From assembly GCA_900551395.1 (NCBI GenBank), contig URVX01000026.1:1-9961 (forward strand): DNA of 9,961 nucleotides, read 5' to 3'. The position numbers were made by a program, and so were the translations under genes. The stretch is from an uncultured Subdoligranulum sp. GTDB taxonomy: Bacteria > Bacillota > Clostridia > Christensenellales > CAG-314. Positions 7,023-9,961 of the stretch are shown here, piece by piece; within the stretch, counting starts at the first letter, position 1, and each line of letters starts with the position of its first letter. The notes beneath the pieces were generated by a model that saw nothing but the letters and a program-made list of their open reading frames with translations, had not been told where the DNA came from and did not search any database.

Positions 7023-9128
7023 TCAAGCCTCTTTCTTCCAGACGGCGTAAAGTCTTTCCGCCCCAGTCAGTTTAGCTTCGCCGCACTGCTCCTCTGTCAA
7101 GGACGCGGCAAAGCGAAACGTCTTTTCGCGCAGATAGAGTTCATCAAACCCTAAACCAAACGGCACAAAATTTATCGCTTTCTCAAACGCCGGAAATTCG
7201 GGTTCTCCTCCCTGCGCGGTTGCCCAGCCCTCGAATACGTATCCTTCGCGCGCGTGCATCAGAAAACCGCTGCCGCTCAGTTCTGTCAGATTCAGGTTCG
7301 GCAAGCCGTTTCCGCTGAAAGCATTGGGAGCGGACACGACAAAGGGCAAGCCGTCGTCATCGAAATCCAGCCCGCAGTCCCACACAACAACCGCGTCTAA
7401 AAAATATCCCCATCCCGACGGTCTTGACGCATATGAGGTGTATATCGTATAATTTTTTGCCACTCCAAACACTTCGACGCTGTCCGGGACAACCAGAACT
7501 ACGGGACAGGCTCTTGTAGGAAAACCAATTCCATTAAATCTTCCCATCGAATAACAAGAAAATGCATTAGCTCCTATCGACGTCACGCCGTCGGGTATGC
7601 GTATATTAAACAGCCCCAAGCAGTTTCCAAACGCCATGTTGCCTATTTCTTTAAGACCGCGAGGGAGCTTAAGCTCTGACAGACCCATGCACTTCGAGAA
7701 CGCGTATTCGCCTATCCTTTCCAGGCCGTCGGGAAATATTATGTCCTTCAGTCCCGTCCTGCCAAAAAACGCGCCGTCCCCTATTGTTTTCACTCCGTCG
7801 GGGATTTTTCCGTCCGTTCCTCCCAGCACAAGCGTTTCTCCCGTTTTCGTAAGCAAAAATTTCCCGTCGTTTACGCTTTTGAAATAAGCATTTTCTTCGG
7901 ATACCGTTATCCTTTCCAATTCGGCACACAGCTCGAAGGCTTCGCCGCTTATGCTTTCAAGACCTGCTCCCAACGAAACCGCTTTGAGGCGGGTGCAGCC
8001 GAAAAACAGAAGATCCGGCAGCGTCGTCACGCCGTCGGGTATTATTATCTCCCTCAGCGCGGCGCAGGACGAAAAAGCGCTCCTGCCTATGCTTGTAAGA
8101 CTCTGCGGCAGAGAAACCTCCGTCAGGCAGTCGTTGTTACTAAACGCGCTGTTTTCTATCGAGGTCACCCCTTCGGGCAGAACGATTTGTTCAAGCCCCG
8201 CTCCTCTAAACGCGCCAACTCCTATGTGCTCGGTGTAAGCGGGGATGACGCTCGCCCTGCAGCCCAAGACAAGGGTGTTGTCTCCTTTGCGCATGATGCA
8301 ATTTCCCTCGCTCTTGAAAACCTCGTTGCCCTCGGCGACCTCTATGCTCTCAAGCAAAGGACAGTCGTAAAATGCCGGACTTCCGTAATCTTCTGAAATT
8401 TTCCGCAATGTAGAAGGCAGGCTTATGCTTTTGAGACTTCTGCAGTTTGAAAACGCGCCTTTTATTTCCGTCACCCCTTCGGGCAGTACGAGCGTTTCAA
8501 CTGCAGCGCCCCGAAATGAACCATTACTTATTTTTTTTAGACTCGCCGACCAGCGCACCCGCGCGAGTTTTGCACAGTCGGAAAAAGCGTTTACGTATTC
8601 CACCGTGTCGGGCAGTATCACTCCCTTAAGCTCGCCGCAGCCGGAAAAGCCTGTCACTCCCATTACTGCTTTGTCTTTGAAAAACGCGGGGATTATGAGC
8701 TTTCCCCTGACCTTGCTCTTGTCGATTTCCGTCGCTTCCCAGCCCCTTCCGTCCTCCGTAGGCAAAAATCCGAACCAGTCGGGACGCTCCTGCTCTATCG
8801 TCATTTCCTCCGACCACTCGGAATCCCGCACATTGGCTTTTTCGCTGTTTGAGGCGACCTTTATTTTGTAGGTTTTGTAGCTGTCCAGAATCTCAAACAC
8901 GTCCAGACTGTTGGTTTTGACGAAGTATTCCTCTCCGTCTATATCCACCGTGTAGCTCTCCGCTCCCTCCACCGCGTCCCACTCCAGCACGTCCGTCGCA
9001 GTCAACTCCAGCCCGGTCGGCGCCTTAAGCTCCGTCTTCCGCTCGCACCCCACGCTCAACGCCGCCGCACACGCCAGCAACAATGCAAAAAATATTGTGA
9101 CCGTCACTACTCTCTTTGATTTTTTCAT
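7023..9128 (-). CDS. BspA-type leucine-rich-repeat surface lipoprotein with FN3 domain (copy 2)
   Basis: A 701-residue paralog of the protein at 237-2324 with the same domain order. The signal peptide contains two possible lipidation cysteines: Cys28 (SVGC, aligned with Cys24 of copy 1 but with Ser at -3) and Cys20 (LLAC, a better lipobox). An FN3-like domain follows (VLEWDAVEGAESYTVDIDGEEY to EWSEEMTIEQ). Then come BspA-type LRRs with pattern AFxxCxxLxxixLPxgvxxIG, again split twice by insert units (EGNCIMRKGDNTLVLGC; GKFLLTKTGETLVLGG). The C-terminal Listeria/Bacteroides-type repeat has REGYVFEGWAT and ends in RLYAVW. The start is ATG with AAGGGGG at 9144-9138. It has its own promoter at 9366-9394 with a ~230-base leader, and precedes the secreted protein at 5720-6967. 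A cell-surface adhesion or ligand-binding role is inferred from the family. Confidence 0.92.
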   Translation of the reverse strand: MKKSKRVVTVTIFFALLLACAAALSVGCERKTELKAPTGLELTATDVLEWDAVEGAESYTVDIDGEEYFVKTNSLDVFEILDSYKTYKIKVASNSEKANVRDSEWSEEMTIEQERPDWFGFLPTEDGRGWEATEIDKSKVRGKLIIPAFFKDKAVMGVTGFSGCGELKGVILPDTVEYVNAFSDCAKLARVRWSASLKKISNGSFRGAAVETLVLPEGVTEIKGAFSNCRSLKSISLPSTLRKISEDYGSPAFYDCPLLESIEVAEGNEVFKSEGNCIMRKGDNTLVLGCRASVIPAYTEHIGVGAFRGAGLEQIVLPEGVTSIENSAFSNNDCLTEVSLPQSLTSIGRSAFSSCAALREIIIPDGVTTLPDLLFFGCTRLKAVSLGAGLESISGEAFELCAELERITVSEENAYFKSVNDGKFLLTKTGETLVLGGTDGKIPDGVKTIGDGAFFGRTGLKDIIFPDGLERIGEYAFSKCMGLSELKLPRGLKEIGNMAFGNCLGLFNIRIPDGVTSIGANAFSCYSMGRFNGIGFPTRACPVVLVVPDSVEVFGVAKNYTIYTSYASRPSGWGYFLDAVVVWDCGLDFDDDGLPFVVSAPNAFSGNGLPNLNLTELSGSGFLMHAREGYVFEGWATAQGGEPEFPAFEKAINFVPFGLGFDELYLREKTFRFAASLTEEQCGEAKLTGAERLYAVWKKEA

Positions 9129-9248
9129 TTATTCTTTCCCCCTTGATTTATCTCACGATTTTTCTTTTGTTCGGTGAATTTCATTGTGCTTCTTTTGCTT
9201 TGAATTGCTTTTTTGTCCACAGCGGGATTGATGCAATTTTTCTTTCGT

Positions 9249-9332
9249 TTAAGAGAAACAGAATAAAAAAACGCAGGCAAAAGCCTGCGTGCCCACATGA
9301 AAATAATTAAATAAATTAAAACCTATAAACAT
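9249..9332 (-). CDS. Possible Phe-rich leader peptide (27 codons) in the copy 2 leader
   Basis: A short ORF in the lipoprotein leader. It starts at ATG 9332-9330, with GGGGGA seven or so bases upstream as a plausible ribosome site, and ends at TAA 9251-9249. The peptide begins MFIGFNLFNYF and ends FLFCFS; eight of its 27 residues are Phe. It is read across the terminator hairpin at 9271-9290, the layout of a leader peptide that controls attenuation. The DNA is T-rich, which alone favours TTT codons, so chance is a real alternative. Confidence 0.35.
   Translation of the reverse strand: MFIGFNLFNYFHVGTQAFACVFLFCFS
9264..9290 (-). terminator. Terminator hairpin in the copy 2 leader (attenuator candidate)
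   Basis: On the minus strand, ACGCAGGC (9290-9283), loop TTTT and GCCTGCGT (9278-9271) form a perfect 8-base stem, and the run of T at its 3' end makes a good intrinsic terminator. It lies downstream of the promoter at 9366-9394 and about 140 bases before the lipoprotein start, so it would cut that gene's own transcript. Its core (CGCAGGC TTTT GC.TGCG then a T-run) matches the hairpin in the copy 1 leader. A long-range pair, GGGATTG (9342-9336) with CAATCCC (9230-9224), would enclose it. Confidence 0.75.
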
Positions 9333-9365
9333 CGCCAATCCCCCGAAAGCGTTAATACTGTGTAA

Positions 9366-9394
9366 ATTTTATCAAATACTTTTTAAGTTGTCAA
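9366..9394 (-). promoter_or_regulatory. Promoter of cassette copy 2
   Basis: The -35 box is TTGACA (9394-9389, perfect), the spacer is 17 bases, and the -10 box is TAAAAT (9371-9366). Start of transcription is expected near 9359, giving a leader of about 230 bases. The -35, the -10 and the TTTGA just before the -10 are the same as in the copy 1 promoter. Confidence 0.82.
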
Positions 9395-9760
9395 TTTTTT
9401 AAACACCAGAATTTTAAATTTCGGCGCATCGTTTCCGCTGTTCGGCAATTTTGATTTTTTCCGCAAAATCCGACATGACTTTATGCTCGTTAAATTCAGT
9501 GTCGGCTGCGCAACGTAAAATCCGGTTACGCTTATGTATAATTGAGCCTCTTTTCGCGCACTTGAAGTGCCGCGCCAACCTCCTGCTGATAAGTAGCGGC
9601 AAAGACTCTTTTCACACACGCTTTTTGCTAGGCGTGCCGGACCTCGAAATCAAACCCAGCGTTTTTGCAGTGAATTTACAAAGTCAAAGCAACAAAAAAC
9701 CGAAGCGCAATGCAGCCGCCCCATAGGCACAGATTGCATCCGAATTGAACCCCTATAAAC
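9395..9760. other. Intergenic stretch without a recognisable gene
   Basis: About 366 bases between the copy 2 promoter and the tRNA terminator. Short ORFs exist on both strands (78 codons minus at 9383-9619, 91 codons plus at 9451-9726), but they overlap each other, lack good ribosome sites and show no family features. One small palindrome, GCACTTGAAGTGC, is near 9560. Decayed sequence next to a tRNA gene is possible, but no integrase fragment or repeat of the tRNA end was seen. Confidence 0.5.
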
Positions 9761-9799
9761 AAAAAAACCGTGTCGAACCCCTTGGGGTTCAACGCGGTT
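9761..9799 (-). terminator. Intrinsic terminator after tRNA-Ser
   Basis: On the minus strand, AACCG + GTTGAACCCC (9799-9784) pairs with GGGGTTCGAC + CGGTT (9781-9766), with one internal mismatch, one G-U pair and a two-base loop, followed by seven T (9767-9761). It begins six bases after the tRNA CCA end. Confidence 0.9.
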
Positions 9800-9804
9800 C
9801 CGCT

Positions 9805-9899
9805 TGGCGGAGAAGATGGGATTTGAACCCATGCATCACGTTTATATGCGATCTACTCCCTTAGCAGGGGAGCCCCTTCAGCCACTTGGGTACTTCTCC
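9805..9899 (-). tRNA. tRNA-Ser (anticodon GCT)
   Basis: The acceptor arm GGAGAAG (9899-9893) pairs with CTTCTCC (9815-9809), and the discriminator base G and an encoded CCA follow (to 9805). The anticodon stem CTCCC/GGGAG encloses the loop CTGCTAA, giving anticodon GCT, which reads AGC and AGU serine codons. A long variable arm (ATCGC paired with GTGAT, one G-U) is the hallmark of class II serine tRNAs. The T arm carries GGGTTCAAATCCC. All parts fit a functional gene of 95 bases. Confidence 0.97.
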
Positions 9900-9906
9900 A
9901 CAGCTC

Positions 9907-9925
9907 AGCCGAGACCGACTCGGCT
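9907..9925 (-). other. Hairpin in the 5' leader of the tRNA precursor
   Basis: AGCCGAG (9925-9919) and CTCGGCT (9913-9907) form a perfect 7-base stem with loop TCGGT. The expected transcription start is at about 9924-9925, so the precursor would begin with this stem, eight bases before the mature tRNA 5' end. It may aid folding or RNase P processing (inference). Confidence 0.5.
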
Positions 9926-9930
9926 TGATT

Positions 9931-9959
9931 ATGATATCATAAACCGCCGAAATAGTCAA
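9931..9959 (-). promoter_or_regulatory. Promoter of tRNA-Ser
   Basis: The -35 box TTGACT (9959-9954), a 17-base spacer and the -10 box TATCAT (9936-9931) place the start about 25 bases upstream of the mature tRNA. It is independent of any gene beyond the right edge. Confidence 0.82.
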
Positions 9960-9961
9960 AG

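Noticed and set aside
7400..8700. Regularly spaced repeats suggesting a tandem or CRISPR-like array
   Set aside because: The periodicity comes from the coding repeats of the LRR protein (about 23 residues per unit); the DNA repeats are not exact and have no unique spacers.
9264..9290. Hairpin as terminator of an upstream gene
   Set aside because: The tRNA has its own terminator at 9761-9799 and a strong promoter at 9366-9394 lies between, so the hairpin belongs to the lipoprotein leader.
9383..9726. Short overlapping ORFs next to the tRNA (78 minus, 91 plus)
   Set aside because: They overlap on opposite strands, one runs into the copy 2 promoter, and neither has a convincing ribosome site or motif.
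9735..9760. tRNA-end-like direct repeat (GAACCCC) as an attachment site
   Set aside because: The shared bases are few and explained by the terminator arm; there is no integrase and no matching repeat of the tRNA 3' end in the window.

Overview
The window looks like a chromosomal segment of a Gram-positive, probably gut-dwelling Clostridia-type bacterium. This is an inference from strong AGGAGG-type ribosome sites, TTGACA/TATAAT-like promoters with 17-base spacers, lipoprotein signal peptides, BspA-type leucine-rich repeats ending in a Listeria/Bacteroides-type repeat, and a DUF819 permease. Nothing in the window fixes the species. No phage, transposase, CRISPR or restriction gene was seen.

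The dominant theme is a two-gene surface/secretion cassette on the minus strand that occurs twice. Each copy has the same order: a promoter (TTGACA-17-TAAAAT), an untranslated leader with a terminator hairpin, a ~700-residue lipoprotein (FN3 + BspA-type LRR + C-terminal GYxFxGW-type repeat), a ~56-base spacer with a bulged hairpin directly after the stop codon, and then a secreted protein with a Sec signal peptide. Copy 2 lies at 9394-5720. Copy 1 lies at 2514 down to base 1, where its second gene runs off the window. A third, frame-broken remnant of the lipoprotein gene (about 5303-5651) lies just downstream of copy 2, so the locus has had at least three copies.

Between the copies, on the plus strand, is an operon of a YghO-like GNAT acyltransferase (2811-3935) and a DUF819-family membrane protein (3932-5206). 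It has its own promoter, an ATGA stop/start overlap and a strong terminator. The junction of the two genes contains a run of ten G residues. One extra G would fuse the two reading frames.

At the right edge a tRNA-Ser(GCT) gene on the minus strand has its own promoter, an encoded CCA and a strong terminator. The ~370 bases between that terminator and the copy 2 promoter hold no gene I can support.

Inference on how the genes work together: the paired lipoprotein and secreted protein are probably made from one mRNA and act at the cell surface (adhesion or ligand binding). Their leaders look suited to premature termination. The acyltransferase/permease pair is a separate transcription unit with no evident functional link to them.
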